A stretch of DNA of 64,000 nucleotides from Toxonevra muliebris (taxonomy: Eukaryota > Arthropoda > Insecta > Diptera > Pallopteridae): contig OY829326.1 in assembly GCA_963691655.1 (NCBI GenBank), positions 72,781,235-72,845,234 of the forward strand, read 5' to 3'. The notes beneath the pieces are model-generated. The model had not been told where the DNA came from and made no database searches. It worked only from the letters and a program-made list of their open reading frames with translations. The translations under genes were made by a program, and so were the position numbers. This document shows positions 1 through 11,605 of the stretch, piece after piece; positions within the stretch are counted from its first letter, which is position 1, and each line of letters opens with the position of its first letter.

Positions 1-1386
1 TTTGTAATCCCGGTTGGTTTGGAGTTCATTGTACCGCACGTAAGGGAGACTGTATGCAATCGTCCGCTTTGGAGCTTTGTGGGTACGGTGCCTGTGTCAA
101 CAGTAATGATAATTTGGGTTATAAATGTATTTGCGATCAAGGTTGGAAATCGAATGGCTTAACTCCCGCTTGCTCAGTAGATATAGATGAATGCAGTGAG
201 ATGCATACGCCTTGTACTACTTGCCAGGATCCTTTAATTGTGCACCCTGTGCTGCTGGTTTGACTGGTAACGGGGTCAGTTGTAGCGATATCGATGAATG
301 TGCTTTACAAAATGGTGGTTGTAGTCTGAATCCACGTGTATCGTGTATAAATACTTCTGTAAGTTTTTTTAAGAAACCCCATTGGTGGAAGAAATGTGAT
401 TTATGGATTTTAGGGGTCTTATCATTGCGGTGAATGTCCCTTGAGATGGACCGGTGATGGTAGAGCATGCATTCGTTCAAGTTATAATGAAAATGGCATC
501 AGCTCAAGATGTGCAGGAAATAATATTTGCCATTCAGCTGCCATATGTACAGAGATTTCGAATACTGCAGTTTGCTCCTGTCCCCATGGCTGGATTGGAA
601 GCGGCGTTGGTATACATGGTTACATACGTGGTACAGCCAACAATTGTAACAATTTCCCATGTTTGGTAAGTTTTTGTGTGTTTCTGTGTGTGTGAATATT
701 TTGTAGGATTTATCTCTATCTATTTCTGCAATTTTGGTGTTTAGAATGGTGGCACTTGCGTTGACTACTTTTCCGGTTATGTGTGCATGTGCCCAATGGG
801 CTTCAAAGCACCAAATTGTGCTCCCATAGACAACCCGTGTACTCCAAATCCATGCTAGTTGCACGGTCGTTGCCGTGCAACTGGTGGTACACAAATTGCT
901 TGCCGATGCCCACCCGGATACACTGGACGTTTTTGTGAGAGCCGATTCAGTCGTTGTGGGGGCACGCTGATCGGCAGTGTTGGACATCTGAAATATCCGG
1001 AAGGTTCACTGTACGAACATAATGCACAGTGTGCTTGGGTTATACGCACCAATGAAACTCAAGTCTTAAATGTTACTTTCAATACCTTTGAATAGGAAGA
1101 CTCAAGTGAATGTCGTTTTGATTGGCTGCAAATAAACGACGGACGGTCGGCAGCTTCACAAATTGTTGGAAGGTTTTGTGGTTCGCAGAAGCCAAATGGT
1201 GGCAATATTATATCTACAACAAACGAGCTATATTTTTGGTTTAGATCAAATAACTCAACAAGCAAAGAAGGTTTCGAAATGGGCTGGAATTCAGTAGCTC
1301 CCCAATGTGGAGGTATAATTGAAATAGATTCTTTTGGTACAATCTCTTCACCGGGTTCGCACGGAAATTATCCGAAAAATCTTGAG
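1..1386 (+). CDS. Cubn: Cubilin-like exons: EGF repeats and first CUB units
   Basis: Three exons (1-358, 414-665, 745-1386), all joined in phase 0. They encode at least six EGF-like modules, including two of the calcium-binding type introduced by DIDEC. The last EGF (about 829-945, ending CPPGYTGRFCE) is followed directly by CUB 1 from about 957 (CGGTLIG). Breaks: a frameshift near 213-224 inside a cbEGF, TAG at 856-858 where a residue between EGF cysteines 1 and 2 is expected, and TAG at 1093-1095 inside CUB 1. An EGF cysteine also seems replaced by tyrosine (GVGIHGYIRG, about 607-636). CUB 2 starts at about 1306, but only its first strand precedes the donor at 1387. Confidence 0.75.
213..224 (+). 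other. Frameshifting deletion inside a calcium-binding EGF
   Basis: The frame before this point reads DIDECSEMHTPC (frame 3, to about 215). The homologous continuation YYLPGSFNCAPCAAGL is in frame 2, and the third EGF cysteine and its flanks are missing between them. This suggests a small deletion that is not a multiple of three. Confidence 0.65.
856..858 (+). other. In-frame TAG in the last EGF module
   Basis: The exon 745-1386 frame reads NPCTPNPC, stop, LHGRCRATGG. A CAG to TAG change (Q to stop) would explain it, as EGF modules often have Q or L here. Frame is unchanged on both sides. Confidence 0.8.
1093..1095 (+). other. In-frame TAG in CUB 1
   Basis: The frame reads FNTFE, stop, EDSSECRFDWLQI. 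CUB domains normally have L/I/M-E-x at this place, so one base change from a sense codon is likely. The frame is open on both sides. Confidence 0.8.
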
Positions 1387-1467
1387 GTTTGTTACTGTTT
1401 GCTTTGATCAGCCTTTTGAGTTCGGGTCTTAAATGAGAATATAAATATAAATTTGGAAATTATATAG
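1387..1467 (+). other. Intron standing where the core of CUB 2 should be
   Basis: The upstream exon ends after SPGSHGNYPKNLE and the downstream exon begins ITDSISDVLMQKYC. The intervening 81 bp has normal GT/AG ends but no coding segment. About 50-60 residues of CUB 2, including its second and third cysteines and the acidic calcium-binding motif, are absent. A deleted exon is the simplest reading. Confidence 0.6.
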
Positions 1468-4461
1468 ATTACAGACTCCATTTCGGATGTGCTAATGCAA
1501 AAATATTGTAACACCACAAATCCCGCACCGATTTTACTGCCCACAAACGAGGCGGCCATACATTTTCATTCGGATAATGAAGGTGGTGATACCGGCTTCC
1601 AAATCCACTATTCAACTGAGGAGAGCATACCTGATTGTGGTGGAACATACACCGCAAAGGAAGATATCATTAAGTCCCCAGCCTTTATCGATGACTCCAT
1701 ATCCTGTGAATATGATATTAAAATGTCAATGAGTGAGTCTATAACCAAAGAATTCGTTAAGTTCGAGATGGGTGAGGAGGACTGCATTGAGGTATTGTGG
1801 GCTGGTAGTTGGATATTAATTTTTGTATTACTAAACTAATGAAAACCTAATTTTAGTTCTACGATGTGAACGCAGAGAAGCACATTAGTAATTTACAGAG
1901 CAAATATTGTGGTGGGTATGGAGCTGAACCTGTGATTCTACATTCGTTGTATAATGCAGTTAAAATAAAATTCCATTCAAACGGTGGGAAATTTAAGTTA
2001 AAATACAAAGCCGGTACGTGTAAATTACATTCGAATTTGATTAGTATGTGTATCAAGTATTTGTTTGTTTGTTTTTAGATTGTTCTTTTACTTTTGAAAG
2101 TGATAGTGATGTGATTTTATCACCAAACTATCCCAATTTTAATAATATCGATCGATTGTGCACGTATAAGATTTCGACTGAAGCTAATACAGTAATTTCA
2201 TTACACGTGGTTGATTTTGAGCTAAAAGACAGCAGCTTGGAAAGCGCTGAGTGTGTTTACACCTTCCTTACAGTAAGTACATATGTATATATAAGTATAA
2301 ATGGCATGTGAGTAATATTAACTAAGTTAAACCGTCAACATTCCAACACCTAAATAATAACCAGAACAAAACTTAAGTTCCTTTTCTACCAGATAAATTA
2401 TGGCCTTGATAAAAATATATTAGGACCATTCTGCGGCAATGTTACGCCACCACACGATCTCATCTCAAAAACGAATCTAGTTATGCTACATTTTCAAAGT
2501 AGTCTTACCAGTTTGGGTAGAGGCTTTAAGATTGAACACAAAGCTATTCCCATGGGAAGGACAGTTTGCTGTGGTGTCTTTACAAAAGCTGGTTCCACTA
2601 TTCGTCTGCCAACGGGTGATAATGGCGAATACCTGCATGGTTTGCAATGCAATTGGTTTATTATGGCACCTGTCGATAAAGGTATCATGATTAATTGGAA
2701 ATCCTTTAAATTGGAGGTATCGCCAGATTGCATTTTCGATTTCGTTGAGATCTATGATTATTTCGCCAACAGCTTAGATGATCATCCATTGGGAAGGTAA
2801 GCGGCAACCAGCTTCTTATTGGATTTGATATTATTTATTTTACAAAAACTTGAGTGCAACTTTTTAGATACTGTGAAATGCCACCTGCAATTATAATCCA
2901 CTCTAGAATTGTGGCTATTAAATTCGTATCGGATCTGTTTGATGCCTCGGAAGGCTTTGAGGCCTTATACGATTTTATCGATACAACGAATAGTTGTGGT
3001 GGTGAAATCCTTTCGTCGACCGGTCGTATCTTTTCTCCCGATTCCCCTTTTAATTATACTAATAATCTGGATTATGTTTGGGTTATAACGACTCCATCAG
3101 GAACACAATTGGAACTACAAGTCGATAGGTTTGAACTGGAAGATACCGAAAATTGTACTGGTGATTGGTTAAGCGTAAGGTAAAAAATTCTAAGTATTTT
3201 ATTAATTTTATGATATCATGTACTCTTAACGACAGAAATGGTGGATCGAGTCAGGCCGCACTTGTGGGACTTTTTTGCGGCGTGTCTATCCCACATCTTA
3301 TACCTTCATTCACTAATCAATTGCGTGTACATTTTCATTCGGATTGCTTCGTGAATGCGCGTGGCTTTAAAATTAATTGGCATGTATTTGCGAATGGCTG
3401 TGGTGGTCATCTCAAGGGTGAAGAGGGTGTTATTACATCACCATATTATCCAAGTTCATATCCAGACAATGTGCAATGCGTATGGCATGTCCAAGTGCAG
3501 AAAGGCTCGACCATTCACTTTACAATCGAAGATTTAGCAATTGAGGAATTATTGAACTGCAACTTTGATTACTTGGAAATCTTTGATGGACGCAGTGAAA
3601 ATGATTTGGTGTTAAGCAAAATATGCAAACTGGAAGAGGGAAAACTACCAAAAATTATTACATCTGGCAGTGAAGCTTTGATACGTTTCCAGACTGATAG
3701 TTCGACTAACGAGCATGGTTTCCTAATATCATACTACGCAAATTGAACGTGCACCACAACGAAAATGTTTGGTGTCATTGAGAGCCCAAACTATGGCAAC
3801 GGTTTCATTAGGAATGATGCGAATTGTACTTGGACCATAAAGGCTCCAAAAGGTAACCGCCTACTTTTGGAATTTACATTTTTCTACACCGTTGACAGTA
3901 ACGCTGTGGTGTATCTAAGAGATGGACCGAATGTTACGCACACCATAACAGAAATCAGAAGTTTCAATTCCACAGGGGACACTTTGGTCATAACACAAAA
4001 TAGTACTCTTGTCAATTTCCGTTTGGAATATTCAACGATCGGTTGTACACAAATATTCCATCGTAAGACTGGCGACTTCAATTCACCAAATTATCCGAAA
4101 ACATATCCAAATGATTTAGAATGCCTGTGGGATATTCGTACTGCTCTTGGCCAAGGTATCGAATTGACAGTTAATAATTTAGATATTGAAGATTCAGTCA
4201 ATTGCACAAATGATGCACTAGAAGTGAGTAAAATTTATGAATTCTAGCTTAAAAACGAAAATTCTTGACTTTCATGCTAATACTATGTTATATTGAAGAT
4301 TTCAAATCATATGCACAGTCACAATCCCAAAGAGAGACACTGTGGGAAACAAGACAAGCTTATTATCACAAGCTCCAGCCATCGTATGTTTGTGCGGTTC
4401 TTCAGCAATGCCGTGAATAATGGCAAAGGCTTTTCGGCTTCATATCGCACCTTAAAATCAA
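1468..4461 (+). CDS. Cubn: Cubilin-like exons: CUB units 2 (remnant) to 9
   Basis: Exons 1468-1791, 1857-2013, 2079-2272, 2393-2796, 2868-3179, 3236-4223 and 4299-4461 have GT/AG borders and consistent phases (for example AG|A joins at 2796/2868 and 3179/3236). CUB starts are at about 1634, 2081, 2570, 2995, 3399, 3750 and 4043. Typical CUB features are visible: the first-strand cysteine with GG, SPxYPxxYPxxxxC, an acidic D/E-C-x-x-D-Y/F-L-E/Q-I segment and a GFxxxY end. One in-frame TGA at 3744-3746 lies exactly between CUB 7 and CUB 8. A single-base change would remove it (tryptophan or arginine would fit). Confidence 0.8.
3744..3746 (+). other. In-frame TGA between CUB 7 and CUB 8
   Basis: Reads ISYYAN, stop, TCTTTKMFGVIESP without frame change on either side. 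Confidence 0.8.
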
Positions 4462-4879
4462 GTAAGTAGTAGAGAATCCTTGTATGAGGATGTCCAAAGA
4501 CCCGAGTTTTTAAAAGTAATTGTCATTGTCTACGTTTGGGGATCCCCTAAATACTTTTTTTCGGTATGAAAATTCGAAATCCGTTATATGGAGATCAAAA
4601 ACACATGAGATATGCTTTGTTCTCAAAATTTATTCGTAGCAGAAAAAACTTCGTTATATAAAAGTTCGTTATCTAGAAACTTAACTGTAATAAGAAATCT
4701 GAATCCACGTGCTGTTTATTAAATGGTCCAATGTTATGAGATTTGTGGATGGAAGAGAGCGCTACAGTGGAAAGTCAAAAAAGGAAAATCTAGCTTTTGT
4801 AGTTAGAAAGAAAGTTCAGTTGATAAAATTCGCTGCATTAAAATTTTATTGTAGTCTTCAATTTTATTTGCAAATGCAG
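4462..4879 (+). other. Longer cubilin intron with repeat-like content
   Basis: 418 bp between exons 4299-4461 and 4880-5235, against about 60-100 bp for most introns of this gene. Part of it (about 4520-4690) has CGTTATnnnnnAGTTCGTTAT-like stretches near a TTACAG end. These recall pogo-type MITEs, but the ends were not resolved. Confidence 0.35.
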
Positions 4880-7317
4880 AATGTGGAGGTATATTAAACG
4901 CCAAAAATGGCGTTATACAATCACCAAATTACCCACAAAATTATGCGCCAAATATGAACTGTGAATGGACAATCGAAGTAGCGCCACATCATTCCATAAC
5001 GCTAACCATCGAGGAGATGGATATGGAAGGCTCTATTGATTACTGCGAAATGGATTACTTGGAAGTGTTCGAACGTTCGGCAAAATTAGATGAAGACGAT
5101 CGGCAGTTGTTTAAGAAATGTGGTGAATTATATTTCGAAGAGTCTGTCTGGACAACAAAAACAAATATTGCAATTGTTAATTTCAAAACCGACGTAAACA
5201 TCGAGAAAAAGGGTTTCAAAATGAGTTTCAAAGAGGTAACATGAAATAAGGTAAGATTCCTGTAATGAAAAGGTTATAACGGATTTGAGTTTGGTATTTT
5301 AGAATTGTGGAGAACGGATTGAAAGTCTCGAGGAATGGTCAAACCAATGATATCTGTGAATGGCAACTGATAGCCAATGATACTACAAAGCATGTCAGGG
5401 CCGTAGCCAGAAATTTTTTTCGGGGGGGGTTTTCAGAAAATATTCATAAATAATTTTTATCAACCTGATTTTGAAATACAATAAATTAAATCAATGATAC
5501 ATTTGATGGACCCTATAAAATTAAAATTTTAGGAAAAATTTTCCGATTTTTTTTTATTCTTAACCCTAAAAAAATGGCCAAAAGTGACAAAAAATTCCCA
5601 GAATAATCAAATTAAATTTTTTCAAATAAATATTATTCAATTTGCATTCTAGTGCATTTTTTTTATCGTGAGGGACATAATTTCATTAACTCATTGACTT
5701 CCCACTACTGATGATGTACCCAATCTCAAAAAAATTACCAAAAATAGTAAAGGCTCATTTTTTTCAAATGATCATCATTGGGAATTTGAGCCATTATCAA
5801 TGATAAGGAACCCGGATGAGGTTGGCTTATATTCCCTGAATTCGTGAAGTCACAGCATTGAAAGAGATCTTTCTAGTCGTGGTGCTCTGAGCAATAATGC
5901 GTTAAAAAATTAATTTTAAGATGGGTTTTGCTAATAAGATGAAGTTTTTGCGAAAGAATTTTTCACGTTGAACACGAATCTGAGGTGAAAAACTTCCCAT
6001 CACGTCACGTTTAAGGGAAAAATTTTGGTTCAAGCAAGTCTTATTTTACAAGGATCCGATAATTTTTTTATATTTTTATTAATTTTTAAACTTTTTAAAC
6101 TGATTCAGGACGAAACCTTAAATCAAAAACAGTTACTGACCTAGAAAAACTATGAATGCAGGAGCGCTCAGTATCACCTTCTCTTTTTGAATCCGTAGTC
6201 AAACCTCATGTCGAAGAAAACAAATCGGATTTGATCGCATAGTGTAATTAAGATTTCAAATTTATTTTTTATATTTGACTTTTTAGAAAAAAAACCGATG
6301 GAAGTAAAAAATATTGTTAAATATATTTTATTTTGACTTTTTTTCCATCCATTGGCAATTAATCTCAAAAATTATAATAAAGTTTTCACATTTCGAGGGG
6401 GGGGGGGGGGTCAGAACCCCCAAAACCCTCCCCCTAAATACGGCCTTGAAGCATGTTGTATTAACGGTAATACATGCTCAATTGAGTCCACTAATGGCGT
6501 TGAAATATCAAAACGAAAGCGATTGCATTGAAAATGGCGTTAAGGTGAGTTACGTTTCTGAAAGATGTAGAGGTGTAAAAACTACTAAAATCATTTGTTT
6601 TTAAGGTTTATGATGGCATTGATGATAAAGCACCATTACGCTCGCAATTCTGCAAGACGCATCCACCTGCCATTATTTCAAATGGTCATGCTCTAACAAT
6701 CAGAGTTCAGTTGAATGTCACTTCAGAAATTGAGGCTGATTACATGACAATGGACACTTATTGTGGCGGCACTTATAATTCAATAACGGGGAAATTTTCC
6801 TCTCCATATTATCCTTTAAGTTATCCAGTAAATTGCGAGTGGTCGATTATTGCAAGTGAGGGCAACTCAATTGTATTGACAATTAAATCATTGAGCTTAG
6901 AAGATTCGGACGAATGTAATAATGATTACTTGGAGATACGTGAAAACGACGAAAGTGAACGCTTGTTAGGATTGTTCTGGGGTTCAAAAATGCCCGAACC
7001 CATCCTAGGTGCAAAAACGTTGTGGGTTAAATTCAGAAGCGACAATGATAATGTTGGCGGTGGCTTTTTGGCATCATATAATTATGGTAAGTTGTAGTAG
7101 AAGAACAAACGGCAAATGTGAATTAAAAAAAAAAACTATTAATTTAAAAGCAATGCATATTGAAGTCAATGGAACACACGGTGAGATCCAGTCACCTAAA
7201 TATCCTACAGCTTTTCGATCAGCCGAGCCATACACTTGGAGAATAACAGTTGACAAGGATTACGTTGTATTGCTTTCTATAAAGCACATTGTAGATGTGG
7301 ATTTTCCATATATTAGG
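4880..7317 (+). CDS. Cubn: Cubilin-like exons: CUB units 10 to 13, split by a hAT element
   Basis: Exons 4880-5235 (CUB 10, CGGILNAKNGVIQSPNYP), 5303-5395 plus 6457-6544 (CUB 11), 6606-7086 (CUB 12, CGGTYNSITG) and 7151-7317 (CUB 13). The CUB 11 exon has an extra base at 5333, then is split by a hAT element at 5396-6448. Removing the element and one 8-bp target copy restores the frame ANDTTKH|VVLTVIHAQ exactly. CUB 13 lacks the usual first cysteine and GG (AMHIEVNGTHGEIQSP), so it is either a naturally divergent unit or a decayed one. Confidence 0.78.
5330..5336 (+). other. One-base insertion in the CUB 11 exon
   Basis: Frame 2 reads NCGERIESLE to 5332. The rest of the CUB (NGQTNDICEWQL) is in frame 3 from 5334, so G5333 is surplus. 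Left uncorrected, TGA codons follow almost at once. Confidence 0.7.
5388..6456. mobile_element. hAT element (non-autonomous) inserted in a cubilin exon
   Basis: The element spans 5396-6448 (1,053 bp). Its ends are CAGGGCCGTA and TACGGCCTTG, imperfect inverted repeats of the hAT CARGG type. It is flanked by the identical 8-mer AAGCATGT at 5388-5395 and 6449-6456, the target length typical of hAT. Long G runs sit just inside both ends (about 5422-5430 and 6401-6410). No transposase-like ORF was recognised, so it is MITE-like. The interior from about 6060 resembles the 709-bp duplicated unit at 55380-56797, so both belong to one family. Confidence 0.9.
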
Positions 7318-7369
7318 GTATGAGTATCTAAAGCTATCAAGGATTTTCGGTTGATTTTGTTGCACATAG

Positions 7370-10300
7370 TTCTATGATGGCTATTCCGATATTGGTCAAC
7401 AAATCTATTATGCAAACACACATATAGTGCAAACCTATGTAAATATATTGTATATGACGGCAACCCGTGGACCCTTCCATTTCGAATGGGAACAAGTGTC
7501 CAAAGAAGCTGTGCGTTCTAATGAAACAGCCAAAGAAATGTCTGAAACGTGTGGCAAAACAATGATCTCAATTGCAGCACCAATAATTTTCACCTCACCT
7601 GGCTATCCAAATGGTTATGGTCCTAATTTAAATTGTAGTTGGATTGTGCAAGCTGCAAATCCAGTTGCTCATGTCATTGTGTCATTCACCAAAGTCGATT
7701 TGGAAGACTTCGCCGATTGTTTTGCTGATTATCTAGCCGTGTCGTCGAGCAATGACTTACAAAATTGGAAGCAATTGGATAAATTATGCAAAACAGATGA
7801 AAGCATTGTAAAACAATACGAAGGCACACCATATTTGAAGCTGAGCTTTATCAGTGACGCAAGCATTAACAAGACTGGGTTTTCATCATATTTAAAGACG
7901 GCCTGTGGCTCGGAATTGACAAGTCGTAGGGCGTTGGTGAACATTACGGAACTTGCTACCGGAGCGAATATATTCCAAATGGAATGTATCTGGACAATAC
8001 GTGTAAGTAATAATCGTCGCATACGTATTAGTTTCCCCGAATCCCATCTACAAAATCCCAGTGATGCAACTACTTGTCGTACCTATTTCCTGGTAAGGAA
8101 AGGCATTGCAGAGGATTCACCTTTTCTTGGCAAGGGAAAATATTGGCAAAACGAAATTACTGATATACTTGAAACTTCCTCAAATAGAGCTTATATTAAA
8201 TTTGTTCAGGTTGGGTTTCCGAAGTTTAGAGCTGCCTTTCATTATGAAGAAATAAGTCATCAGTGTTCGGATGAGATTGATTTGAGTGAAGACAGCCCGA
8301 TGGATAGCATGCGTACAATTGCTACGCCAAATTACCCAAACATACCGAATCCGCATTCGGAATGTATTTGGAAAGTGCAAGCACCTTCACATCATGTAAT
8401 CGCCATTCATTTTGTAGGTGCATTTGATTTGATTACTGGCAGCGCGCCAGCAATACCAGTGTGCGATCGTGAATATGTACAGTTGAACAATGGTTACACC
8501 GAGCTGATGCCTTTGATTGGCAGATATTGTGGCACTACGAAACCAGACACACAGTATACCACCAGCAACATATTGCGCATTAAGTATTACACTGGTGAAC
8601 GTGAACCACATATTGGCTTCATGGCCAATGTTTCAATTGGACGCTGTGGTGGCACATACTACTCAAGTGAAGGTGTTGTCAGCTCACCCGAAAAGCTACG
8701 TTTGAATGAACATGACTTCTTTGAATGTCAGTACACCATTGAAGTAGAACAGGGAAGTAGTATTATGTTGGATATAGAGAAGTTGGATTTACCATTTTCT
8801 GAAAAATGTTCGGATGTAACACATTTGGAATTAAATGAGGTCTACACTAATGATGATGCTGAAAATATTACAGAAATTTTAAGTATTTGCGGCAATGAAG
8901 GCACAAGGTATACTTTTGAAACAAACAAGCTCATTATATACTACAGAATTAAAGGTACTTCAGCGGCGGGATGGTCCTTTAAAATTAATTATCAAGCAAT
9001 TGGTGCAAGATGTGGAGAAAAAATAGTCGCAAGTCGAGGCATACTGACGACACCGGGTTATCCTGGTGGCGTATTGCAGCCAACTCATTGCTTTTGGCGA
9101 ATACAAGTGTCTAAGGGTCGACGCGTTAAAGTTGAATTTCTCGACTTTGATACCGGTTCTCCGTTAAATGCAACCACGTATGATGAAGTGCGCCCATTCC
9201 GAGGTCACCTCACTTTTTCTAACGATTTTCAAATGCAATCGATAATAGCAATAGTTCTAGAAAATCCTCCCACACAAATCTCCTCCACAGACAATACCAT
9301 GGGCATCGCTGTGCCTCTTTGCTAGCGTTTAGTGGGCATCGCGGGTTCAAGTTGCGTTTCTCTTCCGATGAGGATTCCGAAATGTGTCGTAACAATTTTG
9401 ACCTTAGCGCGGGTGGTAAGATTGAGTTCCAACGTCCAAATGATACCGACATCTATTGCAGCTACTATTTGGAAATTCCAGAAAATGAAACGATGGCGTT
9501 GTCGGTTTATAAATATGAGAACAATATTTCGGATGATATTTACAAAGCATTCTGCGACTTTATCACACCATTACAGTTCGATTTGGGTGAACAGCCATTA
9601 TTACCGAATTTATTGTGTAGCAACAGAACACAGCCATCGATACGTTTACCATTCCCGATAACATTGAAATTATTAAGGAATAACCGGAACCAACTTACAC
9701 ATTTCGATATCCAATACAAAGCTTACAAGTGTGGTGGAGTTCGGGCTACCTACGACAACCTAACGATCACACAACCACTCATGAACGATGACTTTAGCGG
9801 TGTGCTGGAGTGCGCTTGGGCTATTTGGCCCATTGATAGTATGAAAGACTTCGAATTGTATATGGAAGGCGTCCAATTTGAAGTTACGCTTACAGTGGAT
9901 TTTATGGGTGAATGTGAAGATCAATACTTGCTGCTGTATAATGGACCCAATCAAAATTCACCCCAATTTGGGCGATATTGCAAGCAAGCTTCAGCGTCGA
10001 ACTTGCTTGTGGCACGTGGTCTCTTTTTAGAGTATTACAGCAATAGCTATGAAAAGCAGTCAGCTTTCAATTTAACTTTGAAGCAAGGCAGCGGTTGTGG
10101 CGGAAAGCTGCGTTATCCATATCGTGACATTATGTTGTCCGACCAATATAAAAATAATGTTGAGTGCATTTGGGAGCTGGATACGGAAGTAGGATTTCAG
10201 TTGGGTTTATCATTTCAAGGCCGATTCTTCATAGAATCGAGTAAAGATTGCAAGAAGGATTATTTAAAAGTCCAGGAAAAGGACCTTAGCGATGAATGGG

Positions 10301-11541
10301 TTGACTTGCAAACGATTTGCGGGCGTGAGCCGCCTAAGTCAATCAATTCAACTTCCACCGAAATGCGATTAATATTCCGTTCGGATGCTGATACTTTGGG
10401 CGATGGTTTTACGGCACACTTCGAACGCATCTGTGGTGGCATACTTTATGCAACAAGTGCATTTCAACGTCTTGCCAGTCCCGGCTATCCGAAGCTGTAT
10501 AAATCTGATAACCACTTCTGTAACTATACAATATTGCCTATGATCGACAGCAATCCAGGTATACTCGTGCGCCTCATCAGTTTTGAAATGGAGCAGCCAC
10601 TGATTAGTAAATGCTTTCGATACGATAACGTAATTATTATTAGTACACGAAGCCAATCGGGAAATGATAAAGAGACTGTACTCTGTGGTATCGGTAAGAG
10701 TCTCGAATTTCGCGGTGATGCTATTTCAATAGTTATGCGTACAGGTCAAAAGTTTGGATCGAAAGGTTTCCTGCTCGAATATAGCAATAATGTGTGCGGT
10801 AGTCTCATTTCGAAATCAACTGTTATCGAATCACCTCATCAGCATAGTGATAGTAATTTTCCGCATAGTATTGATTGCTTTTGGAATTTAACTGCACCAG
10901 AAGGTTATAAGATTCTAATCAAGCTTGAAGAGCTCGACTTCGAAAGTCATTCTCAATGTAATTACGATAGTGTTGAAGTGTATAAAGGTCTTGTGCCGGT
11001 CGAAGATCATCGTTTAGCCAAATTCTGTGGTAATCTCACGGGTATTATACCGATGTTAAGTGTGCCCACAAATACAGCACTGCTGCGTAGTTTCTCGGAT
11101 AGCAGCACACCGTCGAAAGGTTTCAAGGCGATAGTCAGTTTTGTGCCCAACTGTGATAAGCAAATATTTTTAGGTTTGGCTAATTCTACTTACTCTTTCG
11201 ATATATATGCCAATGGTTATGCGAATAACTTAGATTGTGCATATGTGTTCACTACGACCAAAGGGCGTCAATTGCAAGTTGAGTTCAGCAAATTCCATGT
11301 AGAAGTAAGTCGGAAATGTCAGGATGATTATTTGGAGATACGCGATGGCTCGGGTCCATTTGCAGATGGTATTGGACAATTTTGTGGGCACGAGATGCCA
11401 GCGAAACTTATGTCATCTCGCAACTCAATGTTTTTACGTTTCGTAAGTGATGCTCTAGTTAATGATACCGGTTTTGGTGCAACCATTTCAACAACGTCAC
11501 TTATTTGTGGTGATCACAATTTGGTACTCAAAGAAAATGAG
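7370..11541 (+). CDS. Cubn: Cubilin-like large exon: CUB units 14 to 25
   Basis: A single 4.2-kb exon opens at AG|TTC (7369/7370, phase 0) with FYDGYSDIG and closes at the donor GAG|gtttgt at 11541. CUB starts are at about 7549, 7903, 8263, 8643, 9010, 9382, 9728, 10096, 10432, 10796, 11152 and 11506. Frame 2 is open to the TAG at 9323-9325; the frame then continues from about 9319 in frame 1 to the end. Adding one T in the run at 9318-9320 would join the two frames (PLLLAFSGHRGFKLRF). Apart from this shift there is no stop in about 1,390 codons, so decay is either very recent or the shift is a sequencing error. Confidence 0.85.
9311..9325 (+). other. One-base deletion in the large CUB exon
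   Basis: The frame-2 reading ends at TAG 9323-9325; the homologous frame-1 reading starts by about 9319. One missing T in the short T run 9318-9320 accounts for it. Confidence 0.7.
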
Positions 11542-11605
11542 GTTTGTATTGAAAGTTAAAAACTTTTTGAGTTCATCATTATATTTAAATTTTTGGAATT
11601 TACAG

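Noticed and set aside
856..3746. Stop codons in cubilin read as selenocysteine or programmed readthrough
   Set aside because: The stops are TAG, TAG and TGA at unrelated domain positions and coexist with frameshifts and a transposon insertion; mutation or sequencing error is simpler.
5396..6448. hAT element as a normal intron of cubilin
   Set aside because: The borders are CAGGG...CCTTG with a target duplication, not GT...AG, and the interrupted exon would be continuous without it.
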